The notes under the pieces: model-generated
Databases searched by the model: none
What the model was told of the DNA's origin: nothing
Seen by the model: the letters and a program-made list of their open reading frames with translations, nothing else
Assembly: GCF_900105345.1 (NCBI RefSeq)
Contig: NZ_FNSN01000004.1
Coordinates: 186,001 to 250,000, forward strand
Direction of reading: 5' to 3'
Length of the DNA stretch: 64,000 bases
Origin: Arthrobacter woluwensis
Lineage (GTDB): Bacteria; Actinomycetota; Actinomycetes; Actinomycetales; Micrococcaceae
Made by a program: the position numbers and the translations under genes
In this document: piece by piece, positions 17,249 through 25,625 of the stretch
Numbering within the stretch: the first letter of the stretch is position 1
How the letters are laid out: each line of letters begins with the position of its first letter

Positions 17249-18546
17249 GCCAGCTGCCGCGCGGCGGCCAGCTTGTTCGCCCGGGACACGCCCCACGTCG
17301 TGCAGACGAGGAACGCCGTCGTGGTCAGCAGCGGCACCAGGAGCGCGAGCTGCCAGCTGCCGGCGCTCACGTGGACCGAGCCGATCACACTCGGCGCGAT
17401 GCCCGCGAAGATGTACCCGATGCCCTGCACCAAGGCGGAGATCCGGGCCGTCTGGGCCTGTGTGGAGCCGGCCTTGATGATCGCCGAGAGCACCAGCGTG
17501 AAACCGCCGCCCTGCGCGGTGCCGCCCGTGAACGCCCAGAGCCACCACAGCTGCGGCGCCAGGAGCAGCCCGAGCGGGACCGTCACCCACAGCGCGCCGA
17601 TGACGAGCGTGCCGGCGATCCCGCCGAGCCAGCGCACCAGCAGCGGCGTGCCGAGCGCGCCGAGGATGCCCATCACCTGGAAGATCGACGATCCCGCCCC
17701 GGCTTCGGTGGGCGCCAGCCCGATGGTGTCGTGCAGATAGCTGGGCAGCCACGCCGTGATGCCGAAGTAGCTCGAGGACTGGCCCGCGAAGCCGATCACC
17801 AGGGCGATCGTCACCCAGAGCGTCGCACCCTGCAGCCGCGCCGCGGCTCTGCGTGCCGCCTTGCCGGCGGCCTTCTCCTCGGAGGCGCTGAGCCCTTCCT
17901 GCCCGGACCCCGGGCCGGAGATCGCCACCGGCTTGAGTGCGACGGCCGCACCCATGGTCCAGATCCAGAATCCCAGCACCACGAGCGCGACGACGGCGGA
18001 CAGCGCCAGGGCGCCCTGCCACCCGAGCCACTGGGCCAGGGGGGCCGTGGCCACCGAGGCGAGGAACGCGCTGAAGTTGAGGGTGCCGGAGTAGACGCCC
18101 ATGGTGAGACTCTGCCGCTCCACGGGGAAGTCCCGCCGGACGATCAGCGGCATGACGATGTTGCCGATCGTGATGGCCGCGCCGATCACCGCGGTTCCCC
18201 CGAAGAGCGCCCACTCGGGCCCGACCGACCGGATCGCCGCTCCCACGGCCACCCCGGCGACTGTGAAGGACACCGCCATCTCGGCGCCCACCTTGCGGCC
18301 CAGCCAGGAGGCCGCGGGTGAGAAGAACGCGAAACACAGCACGGGGATGCCGGTGAGGATGCCGAACTGGACCTCGCTGAGGCCCACCTCGTTCCGGAAC
18401 ACCGGCGCGAGGGGCGCCAGGCCGATGAAGGGTCCGCGCATCGTGAGGGCGATGCCGATGATCGCGAGCAGAAGGAGCCAGGCCGGCTGTCCATGGGTGG
18501 TGGAGTGCGTCGACCGGGACGCCACGGTCGTGGGGGTACGGGTCAT
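17245..18546 (-). CDS. MFS transporter, CynX/NimT-like
   Basis: 433 residues, about 12 membrane helices with a charged central loop around residue 220 (EEKAAGKAARRAAARLQG). LTMRGPFIGLAPLAP in helix 1, the ASWLGRKVG loop between helices 2 and 3, and the TGGTAQGGGFTLVLS segment in the second half fit the cyanate/nitroimidazole (CynX/NimT) branch of the major facilitator superfamily. Substrate unknown. A 14-bp perfect palindrome of GntR type lies about 50 bp upstream of the ATG, so transcription is probably controlled by a GntR regulator encoded elsewhere. Confidence 0.82.
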   Translation of the reverse strand: MTRTPTTVASRSTHSTTHGQPAWLLLLAIIGIALTMRGPFIGLAPLAPVFRNEVGLSEVQFGILTGIPVLCFAFFSPAASWLGRKVGAEMAVSFTVAGVAVGAAIRSVGPEWALFGGTAVIGAAITIGNIVMPLIVRRDFPVERQSLTMGVYSGTLNFSAFLASVATAPLAQWLGWQGALALSAVVALVVLGFWIWTMGAAVALKPVAISGPGSGQEGLSASEEKAAGKAARRAAARLQGATLWVTIALVIGFAGQSSSYFGITAWLPSYLHDTIGLAPTEAGAGSSIFQVMGILGALGTPLLVRWLGGIAGTLVIGALWVTVPLGLLLAPQLWWLWAFTGGTAQGGGFTLVLSAIIKAGSTQAQTARISALVQGIGYIFAGIAPSVIGSVHVSAGSWQLALLVPLLTTTAFLVCTTWGVSRANKLAAARQLA

Positions 18547-18595
18547 GCTGCCACGCTCTCCGGGCGCGCTGAACGCCCTGTCTCGAACAAACCGC

Positions 18596-18609
18596 TATGG
18601 TATACCATA
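18596..18609. promoter_or_regulatory. GntR-type operator palindrome
   Basis: TATGGTATACCATA is a perfect 14-bp palindrome in an otherwise GC-rich gap. TGGTATACCA cores are typical binding sites of GntR/FCD regulators. It lies upstream of the MFS gene (start 18546, minus strand) and about 106 bp before the DsbA gene at 18715. Confidence 0.65.
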
Positions 18610-18714
18610 ATCGCCCTAGGGGTCCCGGGCTCCCGCTCGGGAGTGCTCCGAGGTCGCGCTCCCCCTGAGCCCACCGCGGGAATAACGGTCATCTCCCCCG
18701 GGTTGATTCCTGAC

Positions 18715-19449
18715 GTGAAGATTGAAATCTGGTCCGACGTCGCCTGCCCCTGGTGCTTCATCGGCAAGCGCCGGTTCGAAAAAGCCCTGGAGAAGTTCCC
18801 GCACCGCGATGAGGTGGAGGTCCAGTGGCGAAGCTACCAGCTGGATCCGAGCATTCCCGAACACTATGACGGTACCGAACTCGGGTACCTCAGCGAGCGC
18901 AAGGGCATGGCACCCGAACAGGTTCGCACGATGTTCGGTCATGTCACGGAGCAGGCCGCGGGCGAGGGCCTGGCGTACGACTTCGACACGGTCGTGGTCG
19001 CCAACAGCTTCACCGCACACCGCCTCATCCACCTGGCCGCGCAGTCCGGCAAGGCGGACGAGGCCAAGGAACGCCTGCTCAGCGACCACTTCGAGCACGG
19101 CAAGGACATCGGGAACCACGAGTACCTGCGCACCCTCGGCGCCGAGCTGGGCCTGCCCGCCCAGGACGTGGAGGAGCTGTTCACCACGGACAAGTACGCC
19201 GACGCGGTCCGCGAGGACATCGCGGAGGCCCGCGCCATCGGCGTGAGCGGCGTCCCGTTCTTCGTGTTCGACCGGAAGTACGGCGTCTCCGGCGCCCAGT
19301 CCAGCGACACGTTCTCCCAGGTGCTCGACGAGGTCTGGCAGGAGAGCCACCCGCTCCTGACGCCCGCCGCGGTGGGCGCCCAGGCCACCGGATCCACGGC
19401 TGACGACGCCGATCTCAACGGCCAGGCCTGCGGCCCGAACGGCTGCTGA
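18715..19449 (+). CDS. DsbA-family oxidoreductase, FrnE-like
   Basis: 244 residues, cytoplasmic, GTG start at 18715 chosen because IEIWSDVACPWC sits at the very start as in the family. Thioredoxin fold with C11-P-W-C14 active site; the helical insertion runs from about 60 to 150; GVSGVPFFVFDRKYGVSGAQ carries the cis-Pro before the last strands. FrnE/2-hydroxychromene isomerase-type DsbA proteins are linked to oxidative stress or polyketide chemistry. The last residues CGPNGC add a second Cys pair at the very C-terminus, which is common in actinobacterial members. Confidence 0.88.
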   Translation: MKIEIWSDVACPWCFIGKRRFEKALEKFPHRDEVEVQWRSYQLDPSIPEHYDGTELGYLSERKGMAPEQVRTMFGHVTEQAAGEGLAYDFDTVVVANSFTAHRLIHLAAQSGKADEAKERLLSDHFEHGKDIGNHEYLRTLGAELGLPAQDVEELFTTDKYADAVREDIAEARAIGVSGVPFFVFDRKYGVSGAQSSDTFSQVLDEVWQESHPLLTPAAVGAQATGSTADDADLNGQACGPNGC

Positions 19450-19467
19450 ACCGACTCCGTCGGCGAT

Positions 19468-19524
19468 GATGCCGGCCTGAGCGAGGGCGTGCGCGAACAC
19501 ACAGCCTTCTCCCAGGCCGGCATC
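19468..19524 (+). terminator. Long-loop hairpin between the DsbA and TetR genes
   Basis: GATGCCGGCCTG (19468-19479) pairs with CAGGCCGGCATC (19513-19524), a 12-bp perfect stem with a 33-nt loop. It may end DsbA transcription or sit in the leader of the TetR gene. Confidence 0.5.
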
Positions 19525-19535
19525 TCCCTTTTGAT

Positions 19536-19556
19536 GACACAATCCGGTAAAGTGTC
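19536..19556. promoter_or_regulatory. Candidate TetR autoregulatory operator
   Basis: GACAC-N11-GTGTC (19536-19540 and 19552-19556) ends three bases before the TetR start codon. Short, and assigned only by symmetry and position. Confidence 0.35.
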
Positions 19557-19559
19557 TCT

Positions 19560-20219
19560 ATGCCCAAAATCTCCGCGGCCAACAATGTGGCCCAGCGCGC
19601 CGAGACCCAGCGGAAGATCCTCACCGCGTTCGGCGAACTCCTCTTCACCCAGGGCCTGCCTGGGCTGACCATGACGGACGTGGCCCGTCACGCGGGCATC
19701 GGCCGCACCGCGGTCTACAACTACTACGCGGACATGGAGGAGCTGCTGGTCTCCTACGCGCTGACCGAGACCGAGAAGTTCGTGGCCGAGCTCAAGGCCG
19801 GTCTGGAATCACTCGACAACCCCGTCGACCAGCTCTCCCTCTACATCCGGGCCCAGGTGGAAGACCTCACGCGTCGGCACCTGCCCCCGGGACCCGCCAT
19901 GGCGGCGGTCCTCTCCCCCAAGTCGTTCGCCCGCCTCGCCGATCACGTCGGCGAGCTCAACGGCCTGCTGCAGCAGATCCTCCGGCACGGCATGGAGCAG
20001 GGCTTCCTGCCCCACGGAGACGTCGAGTCCCTGGCCCGTCTCATCCTCGGCACCCTGTCCTCGACCGCCTCCCGCGCCAAGTCCCACCAGCCCGGCTCGC
20101 CGGAGCTGGAGCTGCAGATCGCGGCCACCGTGCGGTTCATCGCGAGCGGAGCGGGTGCCGAGTTCGACGACGACGGCCGCCCCGTGGTGGTCGCACCCCT
20201 GCTGACTCCGCTGGCCTGA
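19560..20219 (+). CDS. TetR-family transcriptional regulator
   Basis: 219 residues, ATG at 19560 with no ribosome site; translation may be leaderless. The HTH is clear: RKILTAFGELLFTQG, LTMTDVARHAGIGRTAVYNYY (residues about 36-57), ADMEELLVSY. The ligand domain is all-helical and not assigned. Possible targets are itself through the repeat in front of its start codon and the DsbA gene upstream. Confidence 0.88.
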   Translation: MPKISAANNVAQRAETQRKILTAFGELLFTQGLPGLTMTDVARHAGIGRTAVYNYYADMEELLVSYALTETEKFVAELKAGLESLDNPVDQLSLYIRAQVEDLTRRHLPPGPAMAAVLSPKSFARLADHVGELNGLLQQILRHGMEQGFLPHGDVESLARLILGTLSSTASRAKSHQPGSPELELQIAATVRFIASGAGAEFDDDGRPVVVAPLLTPLA

Positions 20220-20275
20220 GTCCGGCTCACTCGAGCGGGTGCGTCAGGTCCTGAGAGGGCCCCGTCTCGCGGGAA

Positions 20276-20905
20276 TCACTTCGCGGGAGTGCTCGCCGCC
20301 AGCTCGCGAGGGCAGAGCAGCTTCCCCGGGCCCTGGACCACTTTGGCCGTGGGGGTCACGGCGGCGAATCCCTGGAACAGGATGACGTCCACCGTGCCGT
20401 CGCTCCGCCCGTCCTGGTAGTAGTCGGCGCCCTGCAACTGCCGCTGCACGGTCAGTGCCGCGGCATGGCCGTCCTTGCCGGAGATCACGGCCACGGGCGT
20501 GTTCAGGGAGAGATCCCGGTTCGTCACGGCGCCCACCACGAACTTCCGTGCCTTGAGCTGTGCCGCCACATTGCCGGCCAGCCCGCGCCGGTCCGTGGCG
20601 TTGAAGACGTTGACCTTCACGGCCGACGGCTTGAGCGGGGTGAAGGTCCCGGAGGGGCAGACCGAGGTCTTCTGAGGCGACGACTCCGCCTGCGGGATGC
20701 TCAGGTAGCCCTTCTGGATCGCGAAGGCCACGCCGATGCCGCCGGCCACCAGGACGAGCAGGACCACCAGCACCACAGCGTGACGCAGGCGCAGGCGGAA
20801 GCGGCGCCCGTCGCCGTCGTCGTCCGGGTCCTCCGCGAAAGCCGCCTCGAGTTCCTGGCGGGAGACCACGTGGCTCCCGTGCAGGCGCTCAGGATCCCGC
20901 GCCAC
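20276..20905 (-). CDS. Membrane-anchored LytR_C domain protein
   Basis: 209 residues. Cytoplasmic N-terminus rich in acidic residues, one membrane helix at about 42-66 (HAVVLVVLLVLVAGGIGVAF), and an extracellular LytR C-terminal domain with the hallmark VNVFNATDRRGLAGNVAAQL and PVAVISGKDG. This domain occurs alone or at the end of LytR-CpsA-Psr enzymes that attach polymers to the wall; here the catalytic LCP part is absent. Six bases separate it from the upstream gene, so the two are cotranscribed. Confidence 0.82.
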   Translation of the reverse strand: MARDPERLHGSHVVSRQELEAAFAEDPDDDGDGRRFRLRLRHAVVLVVLLVLVAGGIGVAFAIQKGYLSIPQAESSPQKTSVCPSGTFTPLKPSAVKVNVFNATDRRGLAGNVAAQLKARKFVVGAVTNRDLSLNTPVAVISGKDGHAAALTVQRQLQGADYYQDGRSDGTVDVILFQGFAAVTPTAKVVQGPGKLLCPRELAASTPAK

Positions 20906-20911
20906 CGTGCC

Positions 20912-21211
20912 TCACTCCTCGATGACCAGGACGCGGGCGTGGATGGCGGTCCGCTGGTGCAGGGCCGTGCGCACCGCCCGGTGCAGCCCGTCCTCCAGGT
21001 ATTTCACGCCCTTGTACTCGACGACATGCGGGAACAGATCGCCGAAGAAGGTGGAGTCCTCCGCCAGGAGGGCCTCGAGGTCCAGGGTCCGCTTGGTGGT
21101 GACCAGTTCGTCCAGCCGCACGGGCCGGGGCGGCAGCGCGGCCCAGTCCTTGGGCGTGTTGTGCCCGTGTTCCGGGTACGGACGTCCTTCACCGACAGCT
21201 TTGAAGATCAC
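20912..21211 (-). CDS. Conserved small actinobacterial protein with ParB-like DGxHR motif
   Basis: 99 residues, function unknown. The start MIFKAVGEGRPYP is well conserved in my recollection of actinobacterial genomes. PVRLDELVTTKRTLDL followed by YLEDGLHRAVRTAL resembles the ParB/sulfiredoxin-like nuclease fold, in which a DGxHR motif binds nucleotide. The protein is much shorter than ParB and lacks an HTH. It forms a two-gene unit with the LytR_C gene. The ParB comparison is a motif-level guess. Confidence 0.55.
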   Translation of the reverse strand: MIFKAVGEGRPYPEHGHNTPKDWAALPPRPVRLDELVTTKRTLDLEALLAEDSTFFGDLFPHVVEYKGVKYLEDGLHRAVRTALHQRTAIHARVLVIEE

Positions 21212-21333
21212 CCTGCAAGCCTAGGCAAGAAACAGGTCCCGGGGAATCGGCACGCCGCCCGCACCACGAGTCGTAGTGGAACGGTGACCATTTGACGAGG
21301 GTGGATTGGAGGGCGCCGGAGCCCGGGTGTTGA

Positions 21334-22350
21334 ATGGTGGTCATGACTGACAGCAGTGCCCCGGCCGCCCCCGTCACCCACTCCCCGGAAGAGTCCTCCG
21401 GCCCGGAACCGCGGGCTCCCCGGGAGGCGACCATCCCGGTGGAGCCGGGCGATGGCACCCGTCCCCCGCTGGCGCTGCTGCTCGACGTCGACGGGCCGAT
21501 CGCCAGCCCCGTCACCCGCTCCGTCCCGGACGAGGTCATCGCGGAGCTGCTCTGGCTGGCCACCGACGGCGTGCCCGTCATCTTCAACACCGGCCGGTCC
21601 GCGGACTTCATCGAGCAGCAGGTGGTCCGGCCCATGCTCGCCGCCGGCATCCCGGATGGCCTCGAGTTCCTGGCCGTGTGCGAGAAGGGCGCCACCTGGT
21701 TCACTTTCGACCGCGACGGCGCGGGCGAGGTCCACGTGGACGAGCAGTTCAAGGTCCCCGCCAGCTACGCCGCGGCCATCCGCGAGCTGGTGACGCGCAA
21801 GTACTCGGAGTGGATGTTCTTCGACGAGACCAAACTCGCCATGGTCTCCGTGGAGCAGCACGTGGAGACTCCCAGCGCGGACTACCTGGCGCAGCAGCCG
21901 CACTTCGACGCCGACGCGCTCTCCCTCATGCCGGCCCACGCCATGCGCGGCCTCATCCGCTCCGCGGCCCCGGAACAGGCGAGCGGTATCAAGGACTCCC
22001 GGGCGAACCACTTCCTGGTGGACCCGACCATCATCTCGACCGACATCGAACACGCGCGCCTGGGGAAGGACCTCGGAGCATGGCGCGCTCTTTCGTGGCT
22101 CCAGGAGCGCGGGCTGGAGCCCGATCAATGGCGCACGGTAGGCGATTCCGGCACGGACTACGCCATGGCCGACTGGCTGCAGGCGCAGGGGCACGCCGTG
22201 GCGCATGTCGACGTCCGCCCCGCGGAGGAGCTTCCCGACAAGCCGTACCACGTCCTGACCTCCGTGCACGTCGGCCTCGGCGCGGATGTGGTGAACGACG
22301 AGGCCGGGCTGGCGTTCCTCCGCGCCTGGCACGAGCGCCTGGACGGCTGA
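21334..22350 (+). CDS. HAD-superfamily phosphatase
   Basis: 338 residues if ATG 21334 is used (21343 is an alternative). After a disordered Pro/Glu-rich start of about 45 residues come HAD motif I LLLDVDGPIAS, motif II IFNTGRSADF, a cap domain of about 120 residues and motif IV VGDSGTDYAMADWL. The arrangement resembles Cof/sucrose-phosphatase type HADs. The substrate is unknown. Convergent with the glutathione peroxidase gene. Confidence 0.8.
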   Translation: MVVMTDSSAPAAPVTHSPEESSGPEPRAPREATIPVEPGDGTRPPLALLLDVDGPIASPVTRSVPDEVIAELLWLATDGVPVIFNTGRSADFIEQQVVRPMLAAGIPDGLEFLAVCEKGATWFTFDRDGAGEVHVDEQFKVPASYAAAIRELVTRKYSEWMFFDETKLAMVSVEQHVETPSADYLAQQPHFDADALSLMPAHAMRGLIRSAAPEQASGIKDSRANHFLVDPTIISTDIEHARLGKDLGAWRALSWLQERGLEPDQWRTVGDSGTDYAMADWLQAQGHAVAHVDVRPAEELPDKPYHVLTSVHVGLGADVVNDEAGLAFLRAWHERLDG

Positions 22351-22401
22351 GCCGGATTCCCACCGGGTGACCGGCGGAATCGGCGGGACCCGCCGGAGCG
22401 G

Positions 22402-22923
22402 TCAGTCGGCCGCCGGCTGAGCGTCGGCGGTTCCCGGCGCCGCGAGCGCTGCCTCGACGGCGGCGACCAGTTCGGCGTCGTCGGGTTCGGTGCGCGACCC
22501 GAACCGTTCCAGGACCTCGCCGTCGCGGCTGATCAGGAACTTCTCGAAGTTCCACTTGATCAGGCCCGGCAGCAGGGGGTGCTTGAAGCGGGTCAGCTCG
22601 TGATAGAGCGGGTGCTGTTCTTTGCCGCGCACCTTCGCCTTGGCGGTGAGAGGGAACGTCACACCGAAGTTGAGCCGGCAGAACTCGGCGATCTCGGCGT
22701 CCTCGCCCGGCTCCTGCCCCGCGAACTGGTTGCAGGGCACGCCCAGGATCTCCAGACCCTCGTCCTGGAACCGCTCGTAGAGCTTCTGAAGCCCGTCGTA
22801 CTGTGAGGTGAAACCGCACTTCGAGGCGACATTGACCACCAGGACCGCCTTGCCGCGGAAGCGTCCGAAACTCGAGGTGGCGCCGTCGTTCATGGTCAGA
22901 GGGATGTCATACAGAGAGGTCAC
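22402..22923 (-). CDS. Glutathione-peroxidase family thiol peroxidase
   Basis: 173 residues, soluble. VNVASKCGFTSQYDGLQ carries the peroxidatic Cys36; LGVPCNQFAGQEPG and the KWNFEKFLI segment with its Trp are the other family motifs. In bacteria lacking glutathione these enzymes use thioredoxin and reduce organic and hydrogen peroxides. A low-complexity Ala-rich tail of about 20 residues follows the domain. Its own promoter must lie in the short gap before 22995. Confidence 0.93.
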   Translation of the reverse strand: MTSLYDIPLTMNDGATSSFGRFRGKAVLVVNVASKCGFTSQYDGLQKLYERFQDEGLEILGVPCNQFAGQEPGEDAEIAEFCRLNFGVTFPLTAKAKVRGKEQHPLYHELTRFKHPLLPGLIKWNFEKFLISRDGEVLERFGSRTEPDDAELVAAVEAALAAPGTADAQPAAD

Positions 22924-22994
22924 CTCACGAGCCTACGCCGGTCCGGCAGCCGTGACGGACACGAAGGCCGGAGCCCCTGCCCTGTCAGCCGGGG

Positions 22995-23813
22995 TCAGCC
23001 TCCCAGCACAGGCAGGCAGATCTTGATGCCGAGCACGTCCACGATGCACCGGGTGCCCTGCGGGGGTTTCGGGGCCGGAGTGCCCGGCTGCGGCGCGGGA
23101 GGCTTCGGCGCCGGCGCCTGGGTGGCCGGAGGAGCCACGGGTGGCGGTGTCGACGGGATCGCAGGGGCGGACGGTCCCGGCTGCGCGGGCGCGCCGGGAG
23201 CGGGAGACTCCGCGCCACCATCGCCGGGCGCGGTTCCGTTCCCGCCGGTCTCCGATTCCGGCGTCGTCGGCCCCGGATCCGGCGAGCCGGCTCCGGGGCC
23301 GGTCTCCGCAGTGGTTCCGACGTCGGTTCCTGCGCCGGCTCCCGTGCCTGCGGCGTTCCCACCGGACGACTGGGAGGTGACGCGGCCCTGCTCGTCGGGG
23401 ACCCCCGTCGGACCGGCGACCGCGGCTCCCTTCGCAGGATCCTGAGCCGGGACGTCGGCCTGCTGCGCGGGCACGGTGGCGCCGGCCGTCCGGGCGCCGC
23501 CACTGCGGTCCGCCGGCCGCGAGAGCACGACGCCGGGCGTGCCGGGTGCGGCGGTTTGGGTTTCGGCCTGCGAGGTGGAACGGTGGTCGGCGGCCGGATC
23601 CGGCTGTGCGGTCCCTCCCGACACCAGAGCGGTCGAGACGAGGAGCACGGCACTCAGCGTGACCAGCGAGACGGTCTGGCGATGACCTGGCGCGGCGACG
23701 CCCCACGCGGCGAGCGCCGGGGTCTCGGCGCGGCGGGCGCCCCGGCTCCGGGTCCTGACGCGTGCCGTCCGGGCCGACGGCGGGGCGACGCGGCGGCCGC
23801 TCATGGCAGCCAC
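22995..23813 (-). CDS. Pro/Gly-rich exported or membrane-anchored protein, family unknown
   Basis: 272 residues from 23813 (ATG 23804 is an alternative; no clear ribosome site). A basic N-terminus of about 45 residues is followed by one hydrophobic helix (SLVTLSAVLLVSTALVSGG) and then a long Thr/Pro/Gly/Ala-rich region that must be disordered. The extreme C-terminus is different: CIVDVLGIKICLPVLGG, with two Cys nine residues apart. This could be an anchor, a protein-binding tag or a disulfide-closed hairpin. Other frames over this stretch are open because of GC bias; this one is preferred for its helix and ordered tail. It lies downstream of the M23 peptidase gene on the same strand, separated by 271 bp without a gene. 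Confidence 0.5.
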   Translation of the reverse strand: MAAMSGRRVAPPSARTARVRTRSRGARRAETPALAAWGVAAPGHRQTVSLVTLSAVLLVSTALVSGGTAQPDPAADHRSTSQAETQTAAPGTPGVVLSRPADRSGGARTAGATVPAQQADVPAQDPAKGAAVAGPTGVPDEQGRVTSQSSGGNAAGTGAGAGTDVGTTAETGPGAGSPDPGPTTPESETGGNGTAPGDGGAESPAPGAPAQPGPSAPAIPSTPPPVAPPATQAPAPKPPAPQPGTPAPKPPQGTRCIVDVLGIKICLPVLGG

Positions 23814-24043
23814 GTCCGGGCACGGCCGGGCCTCACGGCGACGGCGCCGAAAACCCAGAACTCAGTCATCACGCGTGGATCCCCCTTGGGCGGCCCTCTC
23901 CTGAAAGCCGTTGTCACTGATTCTCGCCCAGTGACATGGACCACGCCAACCTTGACATCGTTGTTGCACATTGCCGCCCACGGCAACAGACCTCTTCAGC
24001 TCAGGAGGGCACGGCGACGGCACGGCGGGATCCGAAGGCCGGA

Positions 24044-24099
24044 TCTCCCGGATCACGCTGCGATCAGGCCGGGGTTCTCCCGGATCACGGTGTGATCAG
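24044..24099. repeat. Two 24-bp direct repeats across the M23 stop codon
   Basis: TCTCCCGGATCACG-type units at 24044-24067 and 24076-24099 match at 22 of 24 positions, 32 bp apart. The second includes the palindrome GATCAC-GGT-GTGATC and the stop codon of the peptidase gene. Confidence 0.7.
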
Positions 24100-25317
24100 C
24101 GGCAGCAGCACGCTGGGCAGCAGCGAGGGGCTCAGCAAAGAGGTGGGCGCCGGCGAACCGGACTCGCCGGCGCTCGTGCCCTGGCCTGCTGTGCCCTGGC
24201 CGCCCGCGCTCTGGCCTCCCGCACCCGGCGAGCCGGACGGCGAACCGCTCCCCGCGGGCGAACCCGTGCTCGGCGGCACCGCGGGGCTCGAGGTCGGCGT
24301 GCTGCTCGGTGTCGGCGCCGGCGTCGTCGGTACGGGCGTCGTCGTGGGGCCCGTCGGAGTCGGAGTGGGTTCCGGTGTGCCGGTCGGGCTCGGCGTGGGC
24401 GATCCGGTGGGGCTCGGCGTCGGGCGGGTCGGGACCGGCGTCGGATGCTCGGGCTGCGGGGGTTCCGGGCGGGCCGGCGGAACCTTGGTGCCCGGCGGGA
24501 TCTTGCCGCCGTCCTTCTCCGCTTCAGGCGTGATGATCCCCTCGGTGCCGGACGAGCCGCCGGGCAGGGTCCACGCGGACTTGGCGCCCGCCCGCGAGTA
24601 GTCCGTGAACGCGATGCGGTCCAGCCGGTCCACCTGCTTGATGGGATCGAGGATCCACTGCAGCGGATTGACGTACTTGCCGTCCTTGATGGTCTCGAAG
24701 TGCAGGTGGCAGCCGGTCGATGAACCGGTGGTCCCCACCTTGGCGATCACCTGTCCCACGTCGATCCGCTCGCCCTTGTTCACGGCGATGCCGGAGAGGT
24801 GGTTGTAGGTCGTGACGAGCCCGTTGCCGTGATCGATCTCGATGCGGTTTCCTCCGCCGTACGGTGACCAGCCGACGTTGCGCACCCGCCCGGCGTCGGC
24901 GGCATAGACGAGAGTGCCGCACGCGGCGCCGTAGTCCTGGCCCCAGTGGATCTCGCCCACCTCACCGGTCAGCGGATTGACCCGCGGACCGAAGGGCGAC
25001 GTGGGGATCAGGACCTCCAACGGGGCGGAGAGGTGACCTGCGGCGGGACGGTGGCGTCCGGCCTGAGCCACGTTGAGACGTTCCCGCGCCCCTTTCGGAC
25101 GGCTCTGCAGAGTGGTGCGTTCGAAGGAGATGAAGGCTTCGGCTTCCGCGGTGACCGGTCCGATAAGAGGGTGGGCCCCCACCTGGTCGGTGGCCGCGCT
25201 CGGCGCCTGGCGTTCACTGACAGCGGTGAACTGCGCCAGACCGGACGGCGTCCCCAGTGCCAGGGACACGAGGACGACGCCGGCCATCACCAGGCTCGCC
25301 CTCATCGATGCTTTCAC
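24085..25317 (-). CDS. Secreted M23-family peptidase (murein hydrolase) with Pro/Thr-rich tail
   Basis: About 410 residues from GTG 25317; ATG 25305 and GTG 25359 are alternatives, none with a clear ribosome site. Signal peptide MRASLVMAGVVLVSLALG. The lysostaphin-type domain starts near residue 95: GEIHWGQDYGAACGTLVYAADAG (metal His and Asp), GGNRIEIDHGNGLVTTYNHL and GCHLHFE with the HxH metal/catalytic pair. The active site is complete. After it comes a long PTPSPTGSPTP-type low-complexity tail of about 150 residues that may span or stick to the wall, ending in a hydrophobic LLSPSLLPSVLLPLITP. It cuts peptidoglycan cross-bridges or acts as an activator of other hydrolases. Confidence 0.85.
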   Translation of the reverse strand: MKASMRASLVMAGVVLVSLALGTPSGLAQFTAVSERQAPSAATDQVGAHPLIGPVTAEAEAFISFERTTLQSRPKGARERLNVAQAGRHRPAAGHLSAPLEVLIPTSPFGPRVNPLTGEVGEIHWGQDYGAACGTLVYAADAGRVRNVGWSPYGGGNRIEIDHGNGLVTTYNHLSGIAVNKGERIDVGQVIAKVGTTGSSTGCHLHFETIKDGKYVNPLQWILDPIKQVDRLDRIAFTDYSRAGAKSAWTLPGGSSGTEGIITPEAEKDGGKIPPGTKVPPARPEPPQPEHPTPVPTRPTPSPTGSPTPSPTGTPEPTPTPTGPTTTPVPTTPAPTPSSTPTSSPAVPPSTGSPAGSGSPSGSPGAGGQSAGGQGTAGQGTSAGESGSPAPTSLLSPSLLPSVLLPLITP

Positions 25318-25566
25318 GGGCCCGCGGCCGCGATGACGCGGCACGTGGTGGCCCCTCACAGTGCTTCCATCCCCAAGACCTGCACAGCGCTGAACATCCC
25401 CTGTTGTCGTCTGTGTCGACCGCCCGACCGGGCAATCACTTCCCAGTGTGCCCCCGCCGCCGTCGCGAATTCAAGGGAATCCCGCGCCCCGTTTCAGAAC
25501 CCCTCCGGGAACCGCACGGGAAGGGCCTTCACGACGCCCGGCGGTCCGGCCCTGAACCTGGAAAAC

Positions 25567-25604
25567 GCCGGCGGGGCGCCCCGGTCCCGGGGCGCCCCAC
25601 CGGC
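25567..25604. terminator. GC-rich hairpin after the DUF4383 gene
   Basis: GCCGG-C-GGGGCGCCCC ... GGGGCGCCCC-A-CCGGC forms a 15-bp stem with one mismatch, 21 bases downstream of the DUF4383 stop. Confidence 0.7.
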
Positions 25605-25625
25605 GCGTGCAGCCGTCAGGAGACG

